Position numbers and translations under genes: made by a program | Source of the DNA: Hydrococcus rivularis NIES-593 | GTDB lineage: Bacteria; Cyanobacteriota; Cyanobacteriia; Cyanobacteriales; Microcystaceae | Reading direction: 5' to 3' | Assembly (NCBI RefSeq): GCF_001904635.1 | Contig: NZ_MRCB01000001.1 | Span: forward strand, 248,001-312,000 | DNA: 64,000 nt | Notes under the pieces: generated by a model | Told to the model about the DNA's origin: nothing | The model's database searches: none | Seen by the model: the letters and a program-made list of their open reading frames with translations, nothing else | Shown here: positions 25,379-33,715 of the stretch, in pieces | Layout: each line of letters begins with the position of its first letter | Position numbering within the stretch: the first letter of the stretch is position 1

Positions 25379-26227
25379 ATGACAATTGCGATCGCCCATT
25401 TGGGTCCGACGGGAACCAATGCAGAAACTGCCGCATTAGCCTATGCCAGTTGGTTGACTAAAAAGAAGGGACAAGAAACGCTTTTATCTCCTTACCCTAG
25501 CATTGCACAGACCCTTCGTTCAGTTGTCCACAAAAAGGTAGATTTGGCAGTCGTCCCCGTCGAAAATTCTACCGAAGGAAGTGTCGCCATTACCTTAGAT
25601 ACTCTCTGGGAGTTAGATCGACTCCAAATCCAACAAGAGCTAGTTCTGCCCATCTCTCACGCGCTGCTGTCTCATAGCAAGTCTCTGTCACAGATAAAAA
25701 CTGTTTACTCCCATCCACAAGCCCTGGCACAGTGTCAGAAATGGCTGGAAGGGTTTCTCCCTTCAGTTCAACTCATCCCCACCAATTCCACGACAGAAGC
25801 CGTACAGCAAATCAGTCAAGACCCCCAGGCAGGTGCGATCGCGGCTCCGCGTGCCTCAAAGCTCTATGACGTGCCGATTCTAGCAGCTGATATTAACGAT
25901 TATCCAGATAATTGTACTCGCTTTTGGGTAATGGGATTGACACCTAGTACCAGCGGGAATCGTACTTCTATTGCTTTTAGCGTTCCCGCCAACGTTCCCG
26001 GCGCCTTGGTAAAACCCCTTCAGGTGTTTGCCCAACGGGGGATTAATCTCAGCCGCATCGAATCCCGTCCGACCAAGCGATCGCTAGGCGAATATTTATT
26101 CTTTCTCGACCTGGAAGCTAGCGCTACTGAAACTTCAACTCAAGAGGCTTTAGCGGAATTGTCGCCCTACACCGAAGTCCTAAAAATCTTTGGGAGTTAC
26201 GACGTTTTGCCGATTTCTACCCTCTAG
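25379..26227 (+). CDS. pheA: Prephenate dehydratase
   Basis: PheA converts prephenate to phenylpyruvate in phenylalanine synthesis. Domain 1 shows AHLGPTGTNAETAALAY (6-22), VDLAVVPVENSTEGSVAITLD (about 59-79), and the catalytic TRF motif in NDYPDNCTRFWVMGL. An ACT regulatory domain follows (about 200-282), with the phenylalanine-binding motif in NLSRIESRPTKRSLGEYLFFLDLEA, so it is probably inhibited by Phe. No chorismate mutase domain is fused. The length of 282 aa is typical. The gene is monocistronic and divergent from the DUF1997 gene across a 239-base AT-rich spacer. Confidence 0.95.
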   Translation: MTIAIAHLGPTGTNAETAALAYASWLTKKKGQETLLSPYPSIAQTLRSVVHKKVDLAVVPVENSTEGSVAITLDTLWELDRLQIQQELVLPISHALLSHSKSLSQIKTVYSHPQALAQCQKWLEGFLPSVQLIPTNSTTEAVQQISQDPQAGAIAAPRASKLYDVPILAADINDYPDNCTRFWVMGLTPSTSGNRTSIAFSVPANVPGALVKPLQVFAQRGINLSRIESRPTKRSLGEYLFFLDLEASATETSTQEALAELSPYTEVLKIFGSYDVLPISTL

Positions 26228-26231
26228 CAGA

Positions 26232-26876
26232 TTAACTCTTTAAGACATCTTTTAGAGCTGTACGAGCCGCTAGGTGATTGCGAGTTGAAGTCAAAATTTC
26301 TGACTCCCGTTGCAGACGAGCCATAGTATCTTGTATCTCCAACAGAGTTTGTTGCTCGGAAGCAACGCCGTAGAGATTTCCTGCCACCCAATAGGAGAGT
26401 TCTAGCGGCAAGCTAGGCAAGTCGTCTGGCAGTTCGATTTTTTGATCGATCAACTTAGCAGAAAGATGGACAACATCGCGCAAGAGCTTTTCTACATCCC
26501 TTGCCAAAGGTCTGAGGTCTTCTGTTGGCGGTTCGTCCTCTATCCATTCCACGAGACCGACTCGATAGGGTTTTTCGCGAACGTACTCTAAGACTCGAAA
26601 ACGCTGCTGTCCCAACGTCAGAATCTTCATGCGATCGTCAGGCAAGCGCTGAACGCGAATCACTTCCGCGCAACAGCCAACCTTGGCTATTTCTCCGCTA
26701 ATCGGATCGACCATTAATACTCCAAAACGGCGATCGCCCTCCAAAATTGTATTCATCATCATTCGGTAGCGGAATTCAAAAATGTGGAGAGGAAGGGGAC
26801 GACCGGGAAATAGAACTACCTCTGGGAGGGGAAACAGGGGAAGTTCTCTGACTGCAATTGAAGACGAGGATGCCAT
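26232..26876 (-). CDS. LON peptidase N-terminal (substrate-binding) domain protein
   Basis: A stand-alone LON_substr_bdg protein without the AAA or protease domain. The opening LPLFPLPEVVLFPGRPLPLHIFEFRYRMMMNTILEGDRRFGVLMVD is diagnostic, followed by GCCAEVIRVQRLPDDRMKILTLGQQRFRVLEYVREKPYRVGLVEWIEDE. The C-terminal half is helical (LARDVEKLLRDVVHLSAKL, ...TSTRNHLAARTALKDVLKS). Such proteins are widespread in cyanobacteria; their role is not settled (perhaps adaptors). The ATG is at 26876. The gene is convergent with pheA, leaving a 4-base gap. 214 aa. Confidence 0.9.
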   Translation of the reverse strand: MASSSSIAVRELPLFPLPEVVLFPGRPLPLHIFEFRYRMMMNTILEGDRRFGVLMVDPISGEIAKVGCCAEVIRVQRLPDDRMKILTLGQQRFRVLEYVREKPYRVGLVEWIEDEPPTEDLRPLARDVEKLLRDVVHLSAKLIDQKIELPDDLPSLPLELSYWVAGNLYGVASEQQTLLEIQDTMARLQRESEILTSTRNHLAARTALKDVLKS

Positions 26877-27005
26877 GTTACTCTGTTCCCAAGCATAAGC
26901 TGTCCTCTTTTTATCTAGCGCATTTTTCGGAAATTTACCACCCCTGCGGGCAGGTTACACTTACAAGAAGGCTAAAATTCGACTCAATTTTTTTTGCCTG
27001 TAACG

Positions 27006-27926
27006 ATGCTATACCTAACCGAACCCGATCGCATTAGCCAAGCCATTGCAAACTACGCTCAAGCGAAAATTCTCTGGATAGATACAGAAATTGCGGATTA
27101 CCAAAGTAAAAAGCCAAGATTGTCTCTCGTGCAAGTGTTGGACGACCCAACGGATGTTAAAGGCGATCGCGTTGCGATTTTAGATGTTTTGGATAGAACT
27201 CAACTTATCGATGAGTTTATCGACAAGATTATGGCGAATCCGGCGATCGAAAAAGTTTTTCACAATGCCAGCTTCGATTGCAGATTTTTGGGAAGAAGCA
27301 GAGTTAGAAATGTCACGTGCACTCTGGAAATGGCACAAAAAATCCCATATTATATCTTGCCATTATCAAATTATAAACTTGCTACGCTAGCAGAACAGCT
27401 CTGCCATTTTTCCAAAGTTAATAAAACCGAGCAAGGGGGCGACTGGAGCCAGCGACCCTTAACCGAGCAACAACTCGAATATGCCAAAATGGATGCAGTT
27501 TATGTTGCCTGCGCGCACGAACGACTTCTGCAACTTTCCCAGCGCCTACAAATAGATCCTGCCACAGAAGATATTGCTGCATTGACCCTTCGCTATCGGC
27601 ATATCGAGCATCGCTGGAAAGTGCTAGATACAGAACTCAAGCACCTTAAAGAGCGACTCAAACAGGCAATGGCAACCCAAAATGTCTCGGAAATCGATGG
27701 ATTTAAGCTATCAATTCAAGAACGAAAATACAAAAAAGTCGCTTTTAATGACCTGGCAAAATTCGTGCAAGAATCTGGAATTGAATTAAATTTTCCGATT
27801 AGACTAACGCAGGAACTTCAGAAACAAATGCCAGAGATTATCGAGAATATTCCCATCGAAGAAGATGTTGAAAAAATTTTACAGCTTAAAATTAGCGAAC
27901 TAGAAGATGAAAACCTGCCTTTTTAG
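27006..27926 (+). CDS. DEDDy 3'-5' exonuclease (RNase D-like)
   Basis: The exonuclease fold is clear: ExoI WIDTEIADY (Asp26, Glu28), ExoII VFHNASFDCRFLG (Asp91), and ExoIII YAKMDAVYV (Tyr159, Asp163), numbered from the ATG at 27006 (MLYLTEPDR). RNase D relatives trim tRNA and other RNA 3' ends. The C-terminal 110 residues lack the HRDC domains of canonical RNase D. Instead they form a charged helical segment (HIEHRWKVLDTELKHLKERLKQAM) and a basic region (DGFKLSIQERKYKKVAFNDLAKFV), so it may be a shorter cyanobacterial form or one with another nucleic-acid target. A TTG at 26994 would add four residues; the ATG is preferred. It is monocistronic. Confidence 0.88.
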   Translation: MLYLTEPDRISQAIANYAQAKILWIDTEIADYQSKKPRLSLVQVLDDPTDVKGDRVAILDVLDRTQLIDEFIDKIMANPAIEKVFHNASFDCRFLGRSRVRNVTCTLEMAQKIPYYILPLSNYKLATLAEQLCHFSKVNKTEQGGDWSQRPLTEQQLEYAKMDAVYVACAHERLLQLSQRLQIDPATEDIAALTLRYRHIEHRWKVLDTELKHLKERLKQAMATQNVSEIDGFKLSIQERKYKKVAFNDLAKFVQESGIELNFPIRLTQELQKQMPEIIENIPIEEDVEKILQLKISELEDENLPF

Positions 27927-28480
27927 CGATTAAATAGTCGATTTAAAGACTAATTTGTCAACTTTTGCCTTTTTTCCACGAAAGATAAATCTCTTTGTTT
28001 TTTGGTAAAAAATACCCCATTGATTTCTATTTTGGTATTGTTGATTGCTATACTAAAGTTAAAATAGCAAATTGTATCTAGCATAACATCAAGAGAGAAA
28101 AGAGCGATCGCCCTCGAAAATTCCAACCCTAGAATCTAAAGATGCGATTTGGGCAGAGGAAAAAATAGCCTTAGCGATCGCTATTCGAGTCATGGAAAAC
28201 AGTCAAATTCGATCGAATTGCTCGTCGCTGACTTTGAGAAACGAAAAGCCGATCGCCTAGCGATTGAAACAGTGAAAATTTTATCCGGATACTATTTGTA
28301 AAGATAAGATCGTACTTTGTAATAATTTCAGTAGCAATTAAGACAAAAGTGGAATTTTCATCTTGAGAAAGTATTAAAAATTATTGCTCGATTTTCCTTG
28401 GCAAGAACTTGAGCCAATTGACGAACTACACTTGGATAAGTGAGAGCGTGCAGACATCAATGAACTTGGAGGTTCTAGGA
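27927..28480 (+). other. Intergenic region upstream of pckA
   Basis: No gene is supported in these 554 bases. The last 80 bases before pckA are AT-rich, with an uninterrupted TTG-starting extension of the pckA frame that I do not use. Around 28100-28270 there are several HIP1 cores and a run of short open fragments in mixed frames, possibly debris of an old gene, but nothing can be matched. Confidence 0.5.
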
Positions 28481-30196
28481 ATGGATAATATCGCTCAATT
28501 ACTTGGAAATGAATTACAAACTTTACATATGTCGCCACAATCTCAGTATTTATTAGAACGCAGAGAAGCCTCCACCTATTGCGATCGCTTAACTGAAGAC
28601 GAACTTTGGTACAGTCGTTCGATCGAGCAACTAGAGCAAATAGGAATAACAAACGTAGGTCGAGTTTACCACAATCTGCCGGTGCCTGAGTTAGTCGAAC
28701 ACGCTCTTGCCAGAGGCGAAGGTATACTGACCGACAGCGGTGCCTTAGCGGTCGAAACTGGAAAATACACGGGTCGCTCCCCTAAAGATAAATTTCTCGT
28801 TGACGAGCCTAGTAGTCGGGACGACATAGACTGGAATAAAGATAACGTTCCTATCTCCGAACAAAAATTCGAGCAGTTGTACCAGCGCGTTCTCTCCTAC
28901 GTTCAAGGTCGTGACCTCTATGTTTTTGACGGTTATGTCGGAGCCGATCCAAAATATCGTTGTGGGGTTCGAGTTATTACAGAATTAGCGTTTCAAAATC
29001 TCTTTGCCCATCAGCTATTCCTGCGACCGACAACCGCAGAATTATCGGAGCATAAGGTGGATTTTACTGTCATTGCCGTACCCGGTTTGCACGGCGACCC
29101 CAAAACAAATGGCATTAATAGCGAAACGTTCATCGTTCTGCACCTAGCTAAGAAACTCGTACTGATCGGGGGAACTCGCTACGCTGGCGAAATCAAGAAA
29201 TCGATCTTCACCCTAATGAACTACTTCATGACCAAGCAGAACGTGCTACCGATGCATTGCGCTGCCAACATCGACAAACACGGTCATACAGCTCTATTTT
29301 TCGGTTTGTCGGGAACGGGCAAAACCACACTATCTGCCGATCCAGAACGTAGCTTGATCGGAGACGACGAACACGGATGGTCGGATGAAGGCATCTTTAA
29401 CTTTGAAGGCGGTTGCTATGCCAAGACCATTCGCCTGAGTGCTGAAAATGAACCGCAGATTTGGTCGGCGCTTCGGTTTGGGGCGCTGCTAGAAAACGTC
29501 GTCGTCGATCCAGAAACCCGCATGCCCAACTATGACGACGATCGCTTGACAGAAAATACCAGAGCCGCCTATCCGTTAAGATATATTCCCAACTGCGCTC
29601 TCTCTGGTATTGGCACCCATCCTAAAACCATTATCTTACTAACGGCTGATGCGTTTGGCGTGCTTCCTCCCATTGCAAAACTCACTAGGGAGCAGGCAAT
29701 GTATCACTTCCTGTCGGGTTATACCAGCAAGCTAGCAGGCACGGAACGGGGTATCACTGCGCCTCAAGTGACTTTCTCAGCTTGTTTCGGTCAGGTTTTC
29801 TTCCCATTACCCCCAACCTTATATGCCGAAATGTTAGGGGAACGGTTACAGCAACACCCAGAGACGAGCGTGTACTTGGTTAATACGGGCTGGTCGGGCG
29901 GTCCCTACGGAGTCGGTCATCGCATTTCCCTCAAACATACGCGGGCGATGGTATCGGCTGCCCTCGATGGAAAGTTGGATAAAGTTAATTTTAAGCCTCA
30001 TCCAATTTTCAAAGTCTTGCTTCCCGAAAAAGTGCCAGGCGTACCCTCCAAAATTTTAGATCCACAAAATACCTGGGACGATCCCGAAGCTTATACCCAA
30101 CAAGCAGAGGAATTAGCCCGTCGTTTTGTGGAAAACTTTAAGCAGTTTGCCGATGCCCGTAAAGAAATTGTCGAAGCGGGTCCAAATAATTCTTAA
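28481..30196 (+). CDS. pckA: ATP-dependent phosphoenolpyruvate carboxykinase
   Basis: Interconverts oxaloacetate plus ATP and PEP plus CO2, linking the C4 acids to gluconeogenesis. The P-loop FFGLSGTGKTTLSADPERSLIGDDEHGW is characteristic of the ATP-dependent class, with YTGRSPKDKFLVDE, the kinase-1a region LPMHCAANIDKHGHTALFF, and ENTRAAYPLRYIPN / GYTSKLAGTERG. A GGAGG sequence (28468-28472) sits 8 bases before the ATG at 28481, which decides the start; a longer TTG frame from 28409 exists. 571 aa, slightly longer than the 540 aa of E. coli, with an extra N-terminal segment (MDNIAQLLGNELQTLHMSP). PEPCK is uneven in cyanobacteria, where PEP carboxylase usually carries the flux the other way. 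Confidence 0.96.
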   Translation: MDNIAQLLGNELQTLHMSPQSQYLLERREASTYCDRLTEDELWYSRSIEQLEQIGITNVGRVYHNLPVPELVEHALARGEGILTDSGALAVETGKYTGRSPKDKFLVDEPSSRDDIDWNKDNVPISEQKFEQLYQRVLSYVQGRDLYVFDGYVGADPKYRCGVRVITELAFQNLFAHQLFLRPTTAELSEHKVDFTVIAVPGLHGDPKTNGINSETFIVLHLAKKLVLIGGTRYAGEIKKSIFTLMNYFMTKQNVLPMHCAANIDKHGHTALFFGLSGTGKTTLSADPERSLIGDDEHGWSDEGIFNFEGGCYAKTIRLSAENEPQIWSALRFGALLENVVVDPETRMPNYDDDRLTENTRAAYPLRYIPNCALSGIGTHPKTIILLTADAFGVLPPIAKLTREQAMYHFLSGYTSKLAGTERGITAPQVTFSACFGQVFFPLPPTLYAEMLGERLQQHPETSVYLVNTGWSGGPYGVGHRISLKHTRAMVSAALDGKLDKVNFKPHPIFKVLLPEKVPGVPSKILDPQNTWDDPEAYTQQAEELARRFVENFKQFADARKEIVEAGPNNS

Positions 30197-30230
30197 GATA
30201 GACAACAATTAATTAAACAGAAAGTTTACA

Positions 30231-30260
30231 AAGGCGAGTATATTATGATGTACTCGCCTT
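30231..30260 (+). terminator. Terminator-like hairpin after pckA
   Basis: The arms AAGGCGAGTA (30231-30240) and TACTCGCCTT (30251-30260) form a perfect 10-bp stem around a 10-base loop, 35 bases after the pckA stop. No T-run follows, so it may be a structure or a weak terminator. The rest of the 670-base spacer to 30870 holds no gene and contains the element at 30703-30820. Confidence 0.6.
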
Positions 30261-30702
30261 ACCTAGCATTACTTAAGCTACTGGAGATTCTATCGTAGCT
30301 GCATGTTAATTTTCACATTATTCTAACTGCTAATTGTTCTAAATTCAAACTATTAAAAAGATATCGGAAAACTTCTGTTAAATGAAAATTAGAGTGAGAA
30401 GTAATACGTACAACTCATTTAAGTAATAACGATATACAATCTTATATTTATTTAATTAGCAAATAATTCCATAAAACTTATGCAGTTATCCTAACAGTAG
30501 GGCGCGTCTGCTATTACCTCGCTCCATCTTTATCCATTTAATGAAAAGACAAAAAGCGAGCGAGAATTCATCAGCGATCGGCTTTTTCGGCGAACAGCGA
30601 TCGCAAGATGAATTATCAGTTAATCTGACAAAGTAACGCCCCTATCGAAAGCGAATTGTTTAGGAATATGAGACGATTTATGGTAAAAAAAGATCGGTCT
30701 GG

Positions 30703-30820
30703 TTAAGAGGATGTGTGAAAAAGATTCTTAGTCATTCTGAGTAAAGCGTAGCGAAACGAAGAATCTAGCTAATCGCTTCGCCCTTGCATGACATTTTTGA
30801 CTTTTCAGATCTCCTCTAAG
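30703..30820. mobile_element. 118-bp MITE-like element with TTAGAGGA-type ends
   Basis: Left end TTAAGAGGATGTGTGAAAAAG (30703-30723) and right end CTTTTCAGATCTCCTCTAAG (30801-30820) are inverted relatives (TTAGAGGA, six variable bases, AAAAG). Inside is the sequence GTCATTCTGAGTAAAGCGTAGCG then AAACGAAGAATCT, found in reverse at 3591-3624. No clear target duplication and no ORF. It ends 49 bases before the globin gene. Confidence 0.55.
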
Positions 30821-30869
30821 TAAGCAAGCCCAAAAAAACGAAAATATTATCGACTGAGGAAAATAGCTG

Positions 30870-31535
30870 ATGCCTCTCAATACTGATGTTCTAGAGAAAA
30901 GCTTCAACCTTGTTGAACCGCATGCCAACGAATTTGCTGCAAGTTTCTATGAGACCTTATTTACCGACTGTCCCGAAGCTAAACCGCTGTTTGCCAATAC
31001 GGACATGGAAAAGCAGCAACAGAAGTTGATTATGTCTTTAGTGTATGTTGTCACTAATCTTCGCTATCCTCAAGAATTGACGAAGGTTCTTAGGGAGATG
31101 GGAGAAAAGCATGCTACCTACGGAGCAAAAGCAGAACATTATCCTATTGTGGGCGCTGCTTTGCTGAAAACCCTTGAAGCTTATTTGGGAGCAGATTGGA
31201 CACCAGAAGTTAAACAGGCTTGGACAGATGCTTATGAGGAAATTTCTTACTTGATGCTGGAAGGGGCAAAGCGTCATGAGACAACCCTTGCATCAGAAGA
31301 GTCACTTCAGCAGCCCAACGAACAATCCCTTGAGAGTGAATCAGTGCAATCTGAACCTAAATCTTCGGGGACTAATCGGACGGTAGTAGCTATAATAGCT
31401 ACGTGCGCTATTGGGCTACTGGGTTTGGGAATTCTACTCATGAGTTGGGGAAATGCTTCCCAAAATAATAATAATAATCAAAGCTTAGAGCGGATGAATG
31501 TTCCAGTTAATATAAGTTTTACTGCTGCAAGATAA
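30870..31535 (+). CDS. Globin-domain protein with C-terminal membrane anchor
   Basis: Residues 1-135 are a flavohaemoglobin-like single-domain globin. The B-helix aromatic is Tyr27 (SFYETLF), distal Gln is likely within KQQQKL (about 49-53), and the proximal haem ligand is His81 in GEKHATYGAKAEHYPIVGAALLKTLEAYLG, closely matching Vitreoscilla globin. A Glu/Ser-rich linker (about 137-170) leads to one transmembrane helix (about 175-193, VVAIIATCAIGLLGLGILLM), then a short Asn-rich tail. The chain therefore anchors a haem globin to a membrane, with NO or O2 chemistry as the probable role. GAGG lies about 12 bases before the ATG. The gene is monocistronic and overlaps the SpoIID gene by 17 bases at its 3' end, tail to tail. 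Confidence 0.88.
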   Translation: MPLNTDVLEKSFNLVEPHANEFAASFYETLFTDCPEAKPLFANTDMEKQQQKLIMSLVYVVTNLRYPQELTKVLREMGEKHATYGAKAEHYPIVGAALLKTLEAYLGADWTPEVKQAWTDAYEEISYLMLEGAKRHETTLASEESLQQPNEQSLESESVQSEPKSSGTNRTVVAIIATCAIGLLGLGILLMSWGNASQNNNNNQSLERMNVPVNISFTAAR

Positions 31536-32616
31536 GCCGCGACAAACCTACGCCGGGATAGTATCTACCTAGAATCCACTGGTGGTCGTAACCTTGAGCC
31601 GCTAGATCGTAAGCGCCAGTCTGACTCATCCCTATACCTCGATGAACGTTAGAGACGATCTCGTCGGTGGAAGCATAGAGAGACTCTACGATGCCACCGT
31701 TGTAGCTGAGAATTTGTCCTGCCGTCGCGTTGACGGCTTTGTGAGTGGTGTCGTACTCGCTTGCCAGTCCTTTGTAGACTTGCCAGCGTTCGGTATTTCC
31801 CAAGTGATACCATTCGCTTGCCGGACGAATCATGTGGACGAGAGCGTAAGAACGAGCCGCGATCGCCTGTGCTTTTAGCGCTTCGAGAGGGGCAGTAGCA
31901 TGCATTTCGCTGCCAACGACGCTGTAGAGGTATTCTTCTAAATTGACATGATTAACTGCTAGTAGCGTGTTTCCTTGAGAGACTAGCAAGAGTTTTCCCC
32001 GATACCAGCGATCGCCAACATAAACAAATCCCCCTGCCTTGGGTTTCACCCAAACGGCGTAAGGTAATTGGGAATTGCCAAGCGTCAAATTAGAACCGTT
32101 AGGATATACTGTAATCCCCTGATTGGCAGCAATCGTTTTCAGCACTCGACCGTTTCTATCCTCAATGGACGCTTGCGTAGAGGTTCCCACGACGGCGTTT
32201 TCTGCATCCCTCAGAAGGGCTACTTTAATTTCCAGCTTGGGAGGCTTATAAGAAGGCGTTGCGCTTGAGGATGGATTTTGGGTTTTTTTAGCAGGTTGTT
32301 GCTTTGTTGAAGGCTGTGAAGATTTAATGGGTGCTTGAGGCGGAGTCTTTTGAGTTGGCTGTTGAGGCTTTTGTTTCTGTGGAGTTGTCGAAGCAGAGAT
32401 AGCGGAATCTTTACTAACGAGAGATTCTTCCAACTCAGAAGAAGAAATTCGCTTTAGCGATCGCACTGAAGGACTTTCCTGAGAAGTTTCTGTCGGTGAA
32501 TTTGACGATAGCCCGTAAGTCAGAAAGATCGGCAAAAATAAAACGATCGAAACAAAAGGGATCGTCGAGACTCCTAAACGATTAAAAATTTTAGGTAGGT
32601 GGAATTTTTTAGCCAT
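31519..32616 (-). CDS. SpoIID/LytB-domain protein
   Basis: SpoIID proteins cut or stimulate cutting of peptidoglycan glycan strands. The N-terminus is a membrane or signal helix (about 17-33, VSTIPFVSIVLFLPIFLTYG). It is followed by about 90 residues of Ser/Gln/Pro/Lys-rich linker (KQKPQQPTQKTPPQAPIKS), then the SpoIID domain. The latter shows NLEEYLYSVVGSEMHATAPLEALKAQAIAARSYAL, the catalytic Glu-containing motif, and VHRGIGMSQTGAYDLAAQGYDHQWILGRYYPGVGL at the end. The segment between Gly-Gly-Ile and the VHRGIGMSQ motif is much shorter than in Bacillus SpoIID. I think this short form occurs elsewhere in cyanobacteria, but cannot verify it. 365 aa; ATG at 32616. It overlaps the globin gene in a convergent manner. 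Confidence 0.88.
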   Translation of the reverse strand: MAKKFHLPKIFNRLGVSTIPFVSIVLFLPIFLTYGLSSNSPTETSQESPSVRSLKRISSSELEESLVSKDSAISASTTPQKQKPQQPTQKTPPQAPIKSSQPSTKQQPAKKTQNPSSSATPSYKPPKLEIKVALLRDAENAVVGTSTQASIEDRNGRVLKTIAANQGITVYPNGSNLTLGNSQLPYAVWVKPKAGGFVYVGDRWYRGKLLLVSQGNTLLAVNHVNLEEYLYSVVGSEMHATAPLEALKAQAIAARSYALVHMIRPASEWYHLGNTERWQVYKGLASEYDTTHKAVNATAGQILSYNGGIVESLYASTDEIVSNVHRGIGMSQTGAYDLAAQGYDHQWILGRYYPGVGLSRLILQQ

Positions 32617-32777
32617 GCAGAAACTCTAGTGCTTTTCTCTCCAATTTGTCACTATTGCCGATAGTAACCTGCTATGTCGGAGAAGACAAGAATTTTGATT
32701 GGCTGAGCGCGATCGCTCTAACTAGCCACAGAGTCTTGCCGATCGGTCATAATCAATTTAGGTGACACGTATGAACT

Positions 32778-33554
32778 ATGAATTGGCAAGAGATTTCCGG
32801 TAGCTGGGTTTTGATTCCTCGACGACCGATTGGCGTCGTTCATTTTCTCGGCGGTGCTTTTGTAGGAACAGCACCCAACCTGACCTATCGTTGCTTGTTA
32901 GAACAATTGGGAAAAGCTGGTTATGCCATCATCGCGACTCCGTTTGTCAATACTCTCGATCATGCCGCGATCGCCCGTAGCGTTCTCAATCGGTTCGAGA
33001 ATATTCTAGAGCGTTTGCAGGCGACTAATGCCCTCGGTCAAAGCTATCTTCCTATCTATGGAGTCGGACACAGTATGGGATGCAAGCTACATTTGCTGAT
33101 CGGCAGCCTTTATTCTGTCGAACGGGCGGGTAACATTTTGATGTCTTTTAATAACTATCCCGTTCGTCGGGCTATTCCTTTTATCGAACAGTTAGAACTC
33201 GACGCTACCTTAAATTTAGAATTTACCCCTTCCCCAGAAGAAACCAATCTGTTGATTGCCAAAAATTATGAAGTGCGTCGCAATCTTTTGATCCGTTTTA
33301 CTAATGATGACATCGATCAAACAACGATTCTAAGCCCCGTCCTGCAAGACCGCTTTCCCAACATGGTTGCTTCGCTGACGCTTCCTGGCAACCACCTAAC
33401 CCCACTCGGACAAGAGATTAACTGGCAACCATCAGAAATATTCACCCCCATAGACGCGATCGGACAATGGGTAAAACAAGGATTTTCACGCGATCTCAAT
33501 CTTCTCAAACAGGAAATTCTTCGCTGGCTCAATCCAGTTATGAGTTACCAGTGA
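32778..33554 (+). CDS. DUF1350 family alpha/beta-hydrolase-like protein
   Basis: A cyanobacterial and plastid family of unknown activity with an alpha/beta-hydrolase look. Visible are GVVHFLGGAFVGTAPNLTYRCLLEQL, the nucleophile-elbow-like YGVGHSMGCKLHLLIGSLYS (Ser in GHSMG), SFNNYPVRRAIPFIEQLEL, and the late His-bearing LPGNHLTPLGQEINW, plausible catalytic Ser and His. The Asp of the triad is not obvious. The start is the second of two close ATGs; the first (32771) is out of frame. 258 aa, no membrane segment. It is divergent from the SpoIID gene, with a 161-base gap. Confidence 0.85.
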   Translation: MNWQEISGSWVLIPRRPIGVVHFLGGAFVGTAPNLTYRCLLEQLGKAGYAIIATPFVNTLDHAAIARSVLNRFENILERLQATNALGQSYLPIYGVGHSMGCKLHLLIGSLYSVERAGNILMSFNNYPVRRAIPFIEQLELDATLNLEFTPSPEETNLLIAKNYEVRRNLLIRFTNDDIDQTTILSPVLQDRFPNMVASLTLPGNHLTPLGQEINWQPSEIFTPIDAIGQWVKQGFSRDLNLLKQEILRWLNPVMSYQ

Positions 33555-33715
33555 GGGGATTGGTCAAAAGTCCTTTGTTAGTGGTTAGTGGTTAGTGGTT
33601 AGTCGTTAATTGTCTCCCCATCTCCCCACTCTTCCTTGTCCCCTTATCCCCCTTGTCTCCCGCCCTCCCCACACTCCCGTTTCTCCCAGTCTCAGAAGAC
33701 TCTCAGTCTCCCGTC
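33555..33715 (+). repeat. TTAGTGGTTAGT / TCTCCCCACTCCC low-complexity repeat, copy 3
   Basis: It begins with GGTCAAAAGTCCTTTGT, continues with several TTAGTGG units, then a long C/T-rich stretch (TCTCCCCATCTCCCCACTC, and beyond). It is the longest of the three copies and runs up to the stop region of the next minus-strand gene. Confidence 0.6.

Noticed and set aside
28100-28300. Possible gene remnant upstream of pckA
   Set aside because: Open fragments in several frames but no family match; HIP1 sites inflate short ORFs here.
31519-32616. Internal deletion in the SpoIID gene
   Set aside because: The gap relative to Bacillus SpoIID is clear, but I believe short forms exist in other cyanobacteria, and the frame is intact, so I do not call it broken.
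32771-32779. Earlier ATG before the DUF1350 gene
   Set aside because: Out of frame with the family sequence; ATG at 32778 gives the conserved opening.
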